A DNA stretch of 64,000 nucleotides. Origin: Struthio camelus (Eukaryota; Chordata; Aves; Struthioniformes; Struthionidae). The notes below the pieces were generated by a model, which was given only the letters and a program-made list of their open reading frames with translations, was not told where the DNA came from and searched no databases. This document shows positions 11,753-33,800 of the stretch, piece by piece; position 1 is the stretch's first letter, and every line of letters starts with the position of its first letter. Both the position numbers and the translations under genes were made by a program. The stretch spans positions 7,693,624 to 7,757,623 of the forward strand of contig NC_090946.1 of assembly GCF_040807025.1 (NCBI RefSeq). Reading direction: 5' to 3'.

Positions 11753-14441
11753 ATCAAATAATTAACTCTACAATGATTCAAAATTGTTCCAGTCAGAGCT
11801 TCCAGCAGCTTGAGCTGGCCTTGCTCAGCTGGCATGGGGGGCAGGCACGTTGATAGCATTTGTCTCCTGATTAGCAGAGATTTGATCCAAAGAATAAACA
11901 CTACATGTCTGCAGCAACAGAAAGATCATGACGAATGAGAAACGTCTGTGGAGGAGCTATGAAAGGAGCTGGTAGATGCTCAGTCCAGTGTAGGCAGCTT
12001 GAAAACTCCAGACTCTGAAAGTGATTGTGGCTGCTTAACTTCTGGCCTGCCATAAGGTCTGACCTTTGTAGCTTTTGCAACACCCAGTCTTTGAAAATCA
12101 GGCCCTCTGTGGGTCTTTGAGCGTGGACGGCTAGAGAAGAGGGAGACCCAAACCACAAGCTGCATATGCAGATCTCATCCATCGTGTTGCGCAAGTCCTG
12201 CAGGACAGTCAGTGAGCTCCTGGCCATGCTTAATGGCAAACATCTCATGGCTGGACAACAGCATCTTCAGGTGGTGCACCAACTGGGTGACAAAGCCAGA
12301 GCTGCTGAAGAGAAGAGGGAAGTCTCAACTAAGGGGCGCTATGATGAGGTGAGGCTAGGAGGGATCGGGGTGCAGTGACTATTAAACTGTTCCAAAATAT
12401 CAGAACCAGTTTGCAGCTTGGCATTCAGTCTCCGCTTCCTTTATGGGTGAAGGCCTCTTTGCTCTACTTGCGGGGTGGCTGGATTCAGCCACAAGCATCC
12501 CCTCCTCCCCAGACTGCCAGTCCTATGTACGTTGGCTGCTGCAGAGCCTCTTGACAGCTCCCTGCTGGGCTTTCTCTTCTCTACCTATGCTGGGCATGAC
12601 AACATCTCTCTTTCAAGGTGAACATCGTTTTCCAGCAGCAGGAAGCCAGCTGTCCTATTTGCCTTTTGCATCCAGCTAAAAATAGAAAGAACAGACAGGT
12701 GTTTGCTAGCGTATTTCAAACCTTCCAGCCCCTGTTAGCTCAGGGAGTGATGCTTGCTAGTACCAAAACCCCAGAGCAAGGAGGAGTTCATATTTCATGC
12801 ATTACCACATTTGCATTAGCTTTATCCATCAGTGATTTACAGCAGCGCAGCCACTAAATCAAGGATTGGTTGCTCTCATATAAACTCCAAATGGCTTGTA
12901 GTGAAGAATCAAAAACCTAACAGAAGGACTATTGATTCCTATTCATTCCTATCCCATAATCTGATGAAAGAAAGGACAATGTTGATGTTAAACTGGCATC
13001 TTGAGCCCAAGTTTTTCTCTTGGGTCAGATACACTGTCTGTACATGACTTCTTCGGTTAAAAATATAACCTGCCTCTTATACAGCAAGCACAGCCTTACT
13101 GTAGACAATGGAGCTGTGCCTATTTACACAAGCAGAAGAGTTGGTCCAGCCCAGAAGTTACACAGTCTACTTAAATGAAAACAAGTTTAAAAAGTCTTGT
13201 CAAACGTGGGAAAAATCTTCCCAGTGGGTCTAAAATACAGTAGTGATAATAATACTTTAATATTAAAACTCAAAGTAATTGAGAATTCTCTCATCTCTAA
13301 TTTCTCACTTCTGAAGTTCAGCTCTCAAAGGAGCACAGATGTCAAAAGAACATCACAGGGAAATAAATGACTGGAGAGGAAAAAAGAAGTCACGTCTTTA
13401 GTTAGCAATTCAGTGCTGCCAGGCTGAGTCAGTGCCCTCACTCCTGCCTGCTGCTTGGTGTTTGTAGCATGTCCGGCCCTTGCAGCACCTTTTCGGGTCT
13501 CAGACGTATAGCACAGTCATTACCACTATTACCTATTTTTCACAAAGAACTAGAAGAACCACTAGAAATGGAACCAAAGCAAATCAGCACAGAAAGAGCA
13601 AAACCTCCACTAAGGTGGCTTGGGTCCTTGGCTTATTTCAGCAATTATAGATTTACTCATGTTAATGCCGCTAGTGGCATTAGTAGCATTGCCGGCTCAG
13701 ACCCTAAGCCAGGGCAAATCAGCATAAAATCAAATGCATGAACAGCAGTTTCACCACCTGAGAACATGCCCCACAGTATTTCTCTGTGTTTATCATTATA
13801 CACCTGTGAGGGAAGCAATGCATGAGGAAGAGAAGGTGTGTCTTTCGTGCTGATCAAGTGCAAAGGTGAACCCTCTGCTGACTTACAGGACTGTACTGGA
13901 CTAATTCTGGTCTTGTCACTTCCAGCTCCAGGAGAACTTCCCTAAATCTGGAGGGCTTTTCCAAGGTGTTCCCTTTGGGAACGAATAAAAATCCCGCTGA
14001 AATCAACAGAAAGCTTTCCAGTAACTGAGCGGGTCACTGGGTGAAGCCCTAAAGCTCTCTCACTCAACCCAAACTGTGGCCTTTTCTGTATGTTCCCTAT
14101 TTCTGCATCTGAGGGTGGCAGATCTCTGTCCTCCCCCTCCTGTACCGCTAAAACATTCAGCGATGCAGCACTCCCTCTGCTCTGTGGTACTGACTGTGAC
14201 TGCCTTCACTGTGAAATGCCCCTGAGGGGGGGGTTCTTTCTTTCTTTCTTTTTTCTTTTTTTTAAACGCCCTTTTGCACCTTATCTGCAGTCCCTCCCTC
14301 TGAACAGACTGCAAGCGTGGCAATAGCTCTGTGGTGCAAGTGTCTGATCCCAGCAAGCGCCATCTGCTTCCCTGCTGGGAGAACTCTTCGGCGCAGGGAA
14401 TGAAGAGGCTGAGGGAGACGGGGCCCCGAGCCCCTTCCCAC
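11753..14441 (-). other. SIRT3: SIRT3 last intron plus unresolved terminal exon and 3'UTR
   Basis: The 14442-14651 exon ends at a good donor (AAG|GTGGGA), so at least one more short coding exon must lie in this interval. The human protein has only about six further residues. Such a small exon could not be chosen confidently by eye. Fragments resembling old interspersed repeats occur (about 12050-12130 and 13070-13160) but I cannot assign a family. Confidence 0.4.
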
Positions 14442-25711
<11,270 letters not shown>

Positions 25712-26480
25712 AGGACCTTGCACTGCCCCGAGAGAGTAATGTCTACTGCTACCGATGCTAGCAGCACTCGGACCACTGACTCTGTACTGGATTATATTGA
25801 AGGGGGGTGGGTGGGCAGAGGGGAGAGCAGCTTTTTGACGCTTGTACAGAGGAGTAAGTGGCCTTTTGCTGTGTAACCCTTTGGTGCTTGGAGTCAAGAT
25901 TTCCCTATGCGCTAACACTAGTGGCACTGACCATGGGAGCTCCTGTCCTGTCCTCGTCAAAGGAGGACAAAGGTTCCGCTGCGGTTGATTCCTCAGTCTT
26001 GCTAGTGAACTGTTGTGGGAGAAGGTAATGCTGGTTACGTGCTACAGGAGCGGAGGTTATTGTGTGGGAGGATGTGATGCTGGTTACATGCTACAAAAGT
26101 GGACGCTGTCTGCCTGGTAAAGGGGTGGCAGAAGCTCCCCTGTGAAAATGTTCTAGAGAGGTGCCTGACCATTGTATGTCATATTACTTAGTAGTATCGG
26201 CCTTATGTGAGGGTATGACCTTCCCCTGGTAACGTCTCCCTCCCTGCCCCTGCAGCAGCCCAAAGGCAGCATTACTGAAATCATCTTTCTCCTTCTGCCC
26301 TCTTTCTCCACAACCCCTTCTCCTCATTTGCAGTAGAGGGAGTGTTTACTCCATCAAAGGGTTTTTTCCAGGATTACAGTTTAGTGGATTTGTTTTTATA
26401 TACTTTTGGGGGTTGATGTCTCTTATGAACACTTTATGCTAAAGTGTGGTGCAGCAATATTGCTGGAATAAACTTCTCTG
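25712..26480 (+). other. PSMD13: PSMD13 3' untranslated region
   Basis: The stretch runs from the stop codon to just beyond AATAAA at 26467-26472. It contains an imperfect tandem duplication (about 26010-26110) in which a roughly 50-bp segment containing atgctggttac recurs. Confidence 0.7.
26467..26472 (+). terminator. PSMD13: PSMD13 polyadenylation signal (AATAAA)
   Basis: AATAAA 756 bp downstream of the stop, followed by a T/GT-rich stretch (ttttctgtagttctgtctgt), the usual cleavage-site arrangement. Confidence 0.75.
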
Positions 26481-28405
26481 CCTTCCCTTTTCTGTAGTTC
26501 TGTCTGTGCTTTCATCCTAACTTGCAGCTGAGTGTCCGATCTCTTTAAAAATAAAAATAAATACTTCCTTTTAAGTGTCATGTTACAACTCTCTACTCAA
26601 AAACAGTGCAGGCTAAAACAGTCTGTTAATCACCAGCAGTATTAGTAGGCTACTTACTTGGTAGGCAGTACCTTAGTTATTACTTTACTGTCAAATTCCT
26701 GTCTCTCTTTTGTGGGAAGCTGTGGGAAGCCTTTTCTCCATGGTGTAAGAATTGGTGACTGAAATGCCTGAGAGGAGTTTGTTCCGCTTTTGTCCCTTGA
26801 TGACCGCTACTTCAAAAGCTTTGCGTAATGTGGTTTTGCTTTAGTACTGCTGTGATGTCTTTAGGGAGATAAAAGATAACTTTGCGTATCAACAGTTTTC
26901 AAGAAATGCAGGCCTGCACTGGGGACTACATGCAAGCATCTGGATGCACGGTATTCATAATGAGATGGTAGTAATAGCAAGCTGCACTAAGGTTTTTGCC
27001 CTGCCCAGTTTAAAGTTACTGTTAATATTCACAGTCTGACTAAGTATCTTGAGGTAAGTGGATTTTTAAATGCTGATACCACAACATTTGTGTGCAGTTC
27101 TCACTTTCCAGTACCAGTGCGATTGCTGCTCTGATTCAAGACACTTATTTTATTATACTTTACAGGCTTTTTCTAGTGTGCTGTCTTGACTCTGAGGGTT
27201 TAATGCCAGCAATGAAAAAGGAAAGCACGTGGCTGATGCTAGAAGGCTATGAGGATGGGAAGATGTCTTGGGCAAGGAAGACTTAAGCTTTTAAAAACAA
27301 AAAATGAAATCGTCAAACCCCATACTTGGTTACCATTCAGTCTTCCGCCTCTCTAATGCGTTTTGCATACGTTTCTTCTTGATTTGAAGTTGCTTAATTT
27401 TGAATGGCTGCCTCTTCCCAGTCCAGTCGGTTGTTTTTAATGTTGTTACTTTGCCTTTGATCAGCTGTTGGAGCACTTGTTTGAACCATATTATGATGCT
27501 TTCTCCTAGTGTGGAGCAATTTGAGACTTTGCCTAGTTTGTGCCTCGTCTTGTCTTCTGCATCGCATTCCTAATGCCACTTCTACTGACTTTAGAAGAGC
27601 GTGCTGAGAAGAAAACCAACTATTCTGGTCAGGAGGATGTCTTCTCGATTTCATAGTTAAGGCTGGGGAGAGGGCTTTCACAAGTAGTCTTTTTAGTAGT
27701 GTCATGTCACTGCACCTTAGGAGTAAAGGAAACTCCAACAGTGAAGCAAAGCTAAGGCATCGTAACGCTGTTACTGCTGAAAAACTGAAGCATTACTATT
27801 GAAATAGTCCTAAAGCCTTTCCCTAGGAGTATTTTTGACAGCTGTCTTGCACTGTAGGGAGTGCTAGCTTGTATGTAAATTTTTGAGCAGTTCACTGAAG
27901 TGAACAGGAAGATCTAGAGAGTAAGTGAATTATCGCAGTCACCTTGGAGGTTGTTCCGCGATATCTGGAAGTACGACTTGCTGCCTTTTGCCTAAAACAA
28001 GTAATTAGTTGGGCTTATGAACTTGGGAGGGGTGGGGGGGGGGTCGCTCTTTACACAAGAACAAGAGAAGTCAGATATGCAGCACCTGGACTGGAGGCCA
28101 CTAAATGCCACTTAGTTTCTGAGTGCTTTCTTGTCGGGGGTTTAGCAGGGTTTCACTTCTGTGCTAGCAGTGTGGGCGGTTCCTCACCATCTATCCTAAG
28201 GACTGTGCTGTACTGACACCCTGTGATGACAACTGCACCAGGTGAAAGCTCGAGGCGAAAACTATGCCTCCTGGCTGGAGTCTGCTTGCAAGCTTACGAA
28301 GGAATAACCCCACCTGTAGGGCGGTGTCCCGTCTGACTGAAGAGGATTGCTATTCTGTTCTTGTATGAAGAAGCACAGTCCAAGCAAAACCAACAGACCA
28401 TTATG
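26481..28405. other. Intergenic interval between PSMD13 and COX8B
   Basis: No gene recognised on either strand. Short open frames (for example 27394-27738 minus) lack family resemblance and splice support. The two genes converge here. Confidence 0.5.
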
Positions 28406-28411
28406 TTTAAT
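28406..28411 (-). terminator. COX8B: Candidate COX8B polyadenylation signal (ATTAAA on minus strand)
   Basis: TTTAAT on the plus strand reads ATTAAA on the minus strand, about 115 bp beyond the COX8B stop. A second TTTAAT occurs at 28418-28423. Confidence 0.5.
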
Positions 28412-28525
28412 GCTAATTTAATGAACAAAGTTAAGGAGTGTTTTCCCAGGGAAAGATCCGTTCTGTAGCTTTATCTTCGCTCATACTTCCGCTCTCGACT
28501 TGTTCCAAGTTCTTCTTGCTGTTCC

Positions 28526-30035
28526 TTACTCTGATCTGCTCTTGTAGTGCTCCAGGTTTGCCAGGATCCAGGCGGTTGGAAGCAGGAAGCATGAAAACAT
28601 CACAGAAAGCGCGATGGCTTGTTCCTGGCAGTGAAAAAAGACAAACAAAAAAGGGTGGGATAGTTGTGCCACAGCTTCATGGCGGGTGGGACACCTAGGA
28701 CAGTCGCATGCTGGTGCTGCCTCGAACACAGGAGGTCAAGCGTGCCCTTCTGCGCTCCTGCTGCTAGATTTTCTTGCCTCTGCTGCTGTTGGGTGAACAC
28801 AGGAGCCTTGGGACTGTGGGAGGGAGACTCGGGTAATCGCAGCAGTTGCCACCAGCTGTGGACCAACCTGGCTGCTCTTTAAGTTTCTTTCTGTTGCTTT
28901 CTATTTCGGAGTTGGAATACTTGCTTGGAGATCAGTCCAAATAACTTGTGACTTTCGATCTCGCTTCAAAAGGCCCTTTCCTTCCCCACCCTCCATGTAT
29001 TGAGGTAGTTATTTCCATTTCATGAAAATGAAAGCCCTGGCTGGCTAGTCCGCTGTACGTGCACACTTCACCCCAGCCCCCAGGGAAGCGAGGGGCGATC
29101 CTCTGCAGGAAAGACCATAGCTGTGTCGGGGCTGCTGCGGGGGCAGGATGCGGCCACCCCTTCCCCTTGCGGCAGCGGCGAGCCTCAGGCCTGGGGTTAC
29201 CCTGTTTTCCAAAGCGCTCCTGCCTGACTTTCAAATGCCTTTGAGGCGCTAAGCGCTACTAATAACAGCCCAACAGGCACCGGCAGCTCTGGCATTTCTG
29301 GCGTGCCGGCACTTAACCCCTTGCGCTGTCGCCTTCGTCTTTATGGCGGTTGTATCCGGCTAGAAGAAAAAAGAGAGTCTCCGGGCTGGTGAAGCGTTTC
29401 ATCGCGGACCTTGGAAGGGCAGCAGCAGGCGAGCTCTGCACCGCAGGGCTGGAGATGACATCCAGTGGGGATTTCTGGTAGAAAGCTCTTCATTAAGCTC
29501 TTTTTTTTTTCCTTTTTTTTTTTTTTCTTTTTTCCTTCCCCTCCTTTTTTTTTTTTTTTTTCTTTCTTTCTGGCTTCTTCCAAATCTGAGAGGGAAGCAG
29601 CCCAGGAGGCTCTCCGCTGCCACAGCATGGGGACCCCCTCCCCGCACCACCTGCTTTGGGGCCGGTGTCCCCGGGGCGCCGTGAGGGGCCCTGAGCCTGA
29701 GGCGGCGCCTGGCTGCAGCTGGCTCGCGGCGCATGCGCCCTAACCCCCAAACCTTTAAAAAGGAGAAAACAGAAGCGAGAGCTGCCCTTCTTCTTTTTTA
29801 ACTCTTATTCCTGACTGAAATAATTCGGTTATTGGGGGGGGGGGGTGTCAGAGGCCCGCAGGGAGTGGGTGCCTTTCCCCCCCCCCCCCATCTTTTTTTT
29901 AACGGCCCACCGCAGGCTACTCACGGCGACGGAGAGCGGCTCCTCGGGGGGCTTGGAGGTCACCCGCGCCCGGGGCACCCGCTGGCCCCGCAGGGCCGCG
30001 GCCAGCAGCCCCGACACCCGCTGGAAGCCCCGCAT
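28526..30035 (-). CDS. COX8B: COX8B, cytochrome c oxidase subunit 8B (heart-type)
   Basis: Two exons on the minus strand: 30035-29925 (37 codons, ends GTCGCC|GTGAGT) and 28624-28526 (32 codons plus TAA, after cactgccag). The 69-residue product has an Arg-rich presequence (MRGFQRVSGLLAAALRGQR...), a cleavage region near RAR|VTSKPP, and one membrane span, AIALSVMFSCFLLPTAWIL (about 40-58). A C-terminal tail, ANLEHYKSRSE, follows. Subunit VIII is a small nuclear-encoded subunit of respiratory complex IV in the inner mitochondrial membrane. The EQAI...FLLP.AW.L core resembles mammalian COX8B more than COX8A. In mouse, Cox8b also lies between Psmd13 and Athl1, so synteny supports the 8B call. An in-frame upstream ATG (30074) exists. 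The 30035 start was preferred because it gives a 24-residue presequence like the family's. Confidence 0.88.
29498..29572. repeat. Pyrimidine/poly-T tract in COX8B intron
   Basis: Long T runs with a few C interruptions on the plus strand (poly-purine on the COX8B sense strand). It sits within the single COX8B intron, and alignment or assembly errors are likely here. Confidence 0.85.
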
Positions 30036-30830
30036 GGCCGGCGGCGGCAGGCGCGCGAGCTGCCCTCTTGGCACCGACGCCTGCAGCTGCCGCGTCCCGT
30101 CAGGGCTCCTGCCCTCCCGCCCGCCGCGGCCTCACCCCCGCCCTGAAACGCCTCCCCGTCACCTCTAACTTCCCCCTGGCCACCGGCGGGTTTTGGGCCT
30201 CGCGGCCTGCTGCCGCCTTGGGCTTCCTCCCCCTGCCCCAAAACGATCAAGGTACAACGTCTCTGGGCAAACGTTAACTTTCGTTCAAGGACGGTGGCGG
30301 GGTGGGTCGGATCGCCGCCCTCACCGGGCGGACGCGCGCGTGTGGTCTGCCTTGGCTGGAGCCACCGAGCGGCCCCTCCGCGGAGGGTGGTCGACCACCG
30401 CTCCCGGTGGTGGTGGTGGTCGTCGTCCTCCTCCCTCTCCCTTCTCTCTTTCCTGCGGTTTAGCAGCTTGTACAGGCTTGAAACGGAGCGGCGTCTCCTG
30501 GGCTGGTTCCTCGGTCGTCCCCCTTTGAGCGGGCAGCTCAAAGGGCCTTCGGCCGCCAAGCCCTCCTGCGCCCCGCCGTGGCGCCGCTCCGCAGGGCGCG
30601 ATGGCGCGCCTTGGGATCCTTCCTCATAACCCCGCCAGAAACGCTCTCTTTTCCTTATTTTTTCCTTTCTCTCTCTTTTTTTTTTTTTTTCCTCTCCCAC
30701 CAAGCTCCTCATCTGAGGCAAAAGCTCACGCCGATGAGGATGGCTGGGATTGCCGGAGGGCGAGACGGAGCACGTCGGCTCGGGGCCGCTGCGAAAGGCT
30801 CGCCTCTCTTTTCTGTAAGTTGGAGGCGAG
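29590..30830. promoter_or_regulatory. COX8B: CpG island spanning the COX8B 5' end
   Basis: A block of high GC and many CpGs covers COX8B exon 1, part of its intron and about 800 bp upstream. It is flanked by AT-richer DNA. The transcription start should lie upstream of 30035 on the minus strand. No TATA box was noticed. Confidence 0.6.
29728..29739. promoter_or_regulatory. Perfect NRF1 consensus palindrome in COX8B intron 1
   Basis: GGCGCATGCGCC is a perfect 12-bp palindrome and matches the NRF1 consensus core (GCGCATGCGC). It lies in the CpG-rich DNA about 185 bp downstream of COX8B exon 1. NRF1 is the established activator of nuclear genes for respiratory-chain subunits. That this copy controls COX8B is inference. 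Confidence 0.6.
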
Positions 30831-33800
30831 TAATCTCCTTGAGTTGTAAAGCTTTGCAAATTTTCCTTTAAATGGTAGCTAAAGAAAAGGACCAATTTTT
30901 TTTTTTTTTTTAAAAAAAAAAGCTCTTTGAGAAGCTAGTGGAGCAGCTGGTGATGGACAGCTGTGTTTAAGGGATTTCCCCTCAAATTAAGGATGCCTGT
31001 CTGTGTCTTGACCGATCTGGGAGAAAATCACAGGGTGCAGAAAAGTAAGGGAAGAGGCCTTCAGTAAACCCTACTTTCTGGGTCGTGGCAAGATCCACTG
31101 CTCTGAAAAGGCTGAAGCAGAAGTTGCGAAGAGGTTTTGGCTTGCTGCAACCAAGGGGGTTTTCTGAAAACAATCTTTCTAACGTTAATGAAGCAGAGAA
31201 ACCTGAGTACAGCTGTTGGGTCAGCTGGGGCAATGAAACGCTTTTCACCTGTGTGCTTGCAACTTTTTGGCCGAAGGACGTAGCCAGGGCTTAGGTTTGC
31301 ATATCTGTGATAGGTTTCATCCCTCCTCGAGGAGGCGTTTGCCAGGTCGCCTGAGACCGCTTGTCGGTAGTAAAGACTTTTAAAAAAAAAAAAAAAAAGG
31401 GGAACCTTAGCTATGCTTCAGGATTTCGTCAAGGTCTCTCTCGGGTACCTGTAATGAATAGGGCTGATCCGGCAGCACTCCACTCTTTGAGTTTTATTGC
31501 TTCAGCAAACATCTACTTCCTTAGTCATCTCCCTCATTAACGAGGAAAGCTGGCAAGCAAAAGATGCATGTGCCAAGAACAGTTTACTCTGGAAAGCTTC
31601 TTGGCCTTTTATCCTCTCTTTTTGGTTTCTTTTTTGTTTGAGAAGGACTTATTGGGATGCCGTAGAACAGCTCTTTTTCTTAATCTGGATGCACCTGAAC
31701 CTCTTCCTCCTCTCCTTTCCCTCGGCTTTCTTCCTGGCCCCTCCAGGACTTGCTACGAAGCGTGCCTGTGAAAACTCCACCTTCAGTCGTGTTTGGCAAG
31801 GCTGGGCCCAAAGACAGGGCAAAGAACAGTCACCTGTAGCTAGGCCGTTCAACCTTTTTCTCTCTCTCTTCTCCATAAACTCACCTAATGCTTTCAGCGT
31901 ACTCTCTAATCTCACGTTCCTTCTAGCTGGGTCGATGACTGCGTCTGTCCTCCCTGGTAGGAGCGATGGTGGACGCAAGGCTAAATTTGGAGTGACTGGC
32001 GTCGCCTCACTCAGGAGGAAGTGGCAAGGAGATTTCGTGCTGCCCTAGCAGCCCTAAGCAAAGAGAAGCAGTGTCTCTCATTGCGTTTGTACGGAAGCTG
32101 CTGCCCTGAGGAACCGCAAATTTGCGGTTCCCAACGCTGATGGCAGCTTTGGGCGAGTCAGACGCTGGATTTTTGGTGGGTTTACAGAGAGTAGAACAGA
32201 TGTGTAATGTTTATCCTGTAAACGCTGGGTTGTTAAATAAGACAATCCTTCTCTCTGAGCCCTAGGTCTGAGGCAAAAGGTTGCTAAGAAAGAGCCATAG
32301 CATCTGGCCTCAGTTCTCTCTCTCTGCGTCTCCACGGATCAGAGCTTAGATCTTTCTGCTAAAACAGGTTCATTCCTTCAAGGACCAAATGGGCTGCACG
32401 AGGCAGGGCAAAGGTTGGAATTTGACCCAAAAACGTTGTGCGTGTGTGGAGATGGTGTGCTGCACAGCTCCGATCTAGACAGCAGTGCCTGAGCGGAGGT
32501 GGCACGGAGGAAATGATGCTTTACAGGTGAAGCTTGACTCATCAAGCCTTAGAGTGGCCCAGTGGAAGCATGTTTTGGTTACTTTCCTCTATATCTAGGG
32601 CTGAGAGTTTGAATTATTATTATTCTTTTTTTCTGGGCATGTCCTGAGGGCTGCCTTTAGTTGATGCCATTTGCAAATAAGAGCCTGGTCATCTGCCCGT
32701 GGAGTCAAAGGCTGCTGGGTGTGATACTACCTGTATTACTCGCATAAGAGCTGTGGGACACAGAAAATAGTGGATCTCGGTCATATTATCTTGTCTAGCC
32801 TGCCTATGGAAGGGTGTTTTGGTCCCCCCCCCCATAACCAAGTGAAAGCTTTCTAATGACTTGAGTGGGGCAGGAAACTGTCAACTTGATGCCCCCCTGA
32901 CATACTAGGGACGCAGGCAGCATTTGAGGAGGGCTGATCGGGGAAGGAATGTGAAGGCTAATGAGTAAAAGCTGAGTTTGCCCCACGTTTGAGCTGTACT
33001 TGGAGGAAATAGATGCATAGTGGGGGGAAGGGAGTAGAAAAGATCAGGTGTGGAAGGGCAGATGTAGGATTAAGGTGGATCTGGGAGCCTCCATCTTCCA
33101 GTGAGGACTGAGAAGAGAGCCGGAGGCCTGGCCAGGGATCCACCGGAGAACACCCATTAAAAAACAACTGAGTAGATTACGGTGGATTTAAAATTCCTCT
33201 GAGCCATAGTTTTTGTCACTTGATGCTTCTGTGCCGTTCTGCACTCTCCGTATTCGATGGAGAGAGAAAGCGTGCTAACAGAGGGCAGCCTCTGTCCATC
33301 GATACTGAGGCAGTCATCTCCCTTTGCTGCAGGGTGTAACGTGGGATGAATTTTGGCTGTTGCATTAAAAGGTTGAGATCTGTTGGATTTTTTTTTTTTG
33401 CTGGTTGGTTGGTTTTGTTTTCTGCTTGCATGCAAAGCAAGCCTGGGACACAAGACGGCAGGAGCAAAGATGTTCTGCCAGCTCTGAAAAGGTCTGTAGA
33501 GAAACTGATAGCTTTAGCCTTTACCGCAGTTAGAGGGCATGGCTGCGCCACAATGACTGCTGGCTCTCTTGAGGACTTGTACCAATCATACTCGGTCACA
33601 GGTCTCTTCAGGCAACCGTGCCACAGCAAGACGAGAGCCAGAAGAATGTCATTCTTGCTAAATATCACGGTAAAGGGCCTGTTGGAGATGGGCAGGTGCT
33701 CCGTCAAAGACTCCCTAGGCTCTGTGGTGCGTTGGCAACTGAATTTGCAGACGCTAAAGCTTATTTGTACCCGCAAATACACCTGCAGGAATCGGCATTC

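Noticed and set aside
13070-13160. Segment with caatggagctgtgcctattt, similar to a widespread old amniote repeat
   Set aside because: Too short and diverged to assign to a named family by eye, so not listed as a mobile element.
29960-30895. 311-codon minus-strand frame upstream of and over COX8B exon 1
   Set aside because: It lies in a different frame from COX8B, is low-complexity (KKKRERKEK, DDDHHHH) and follows from CpG-island and poly-purine composition.
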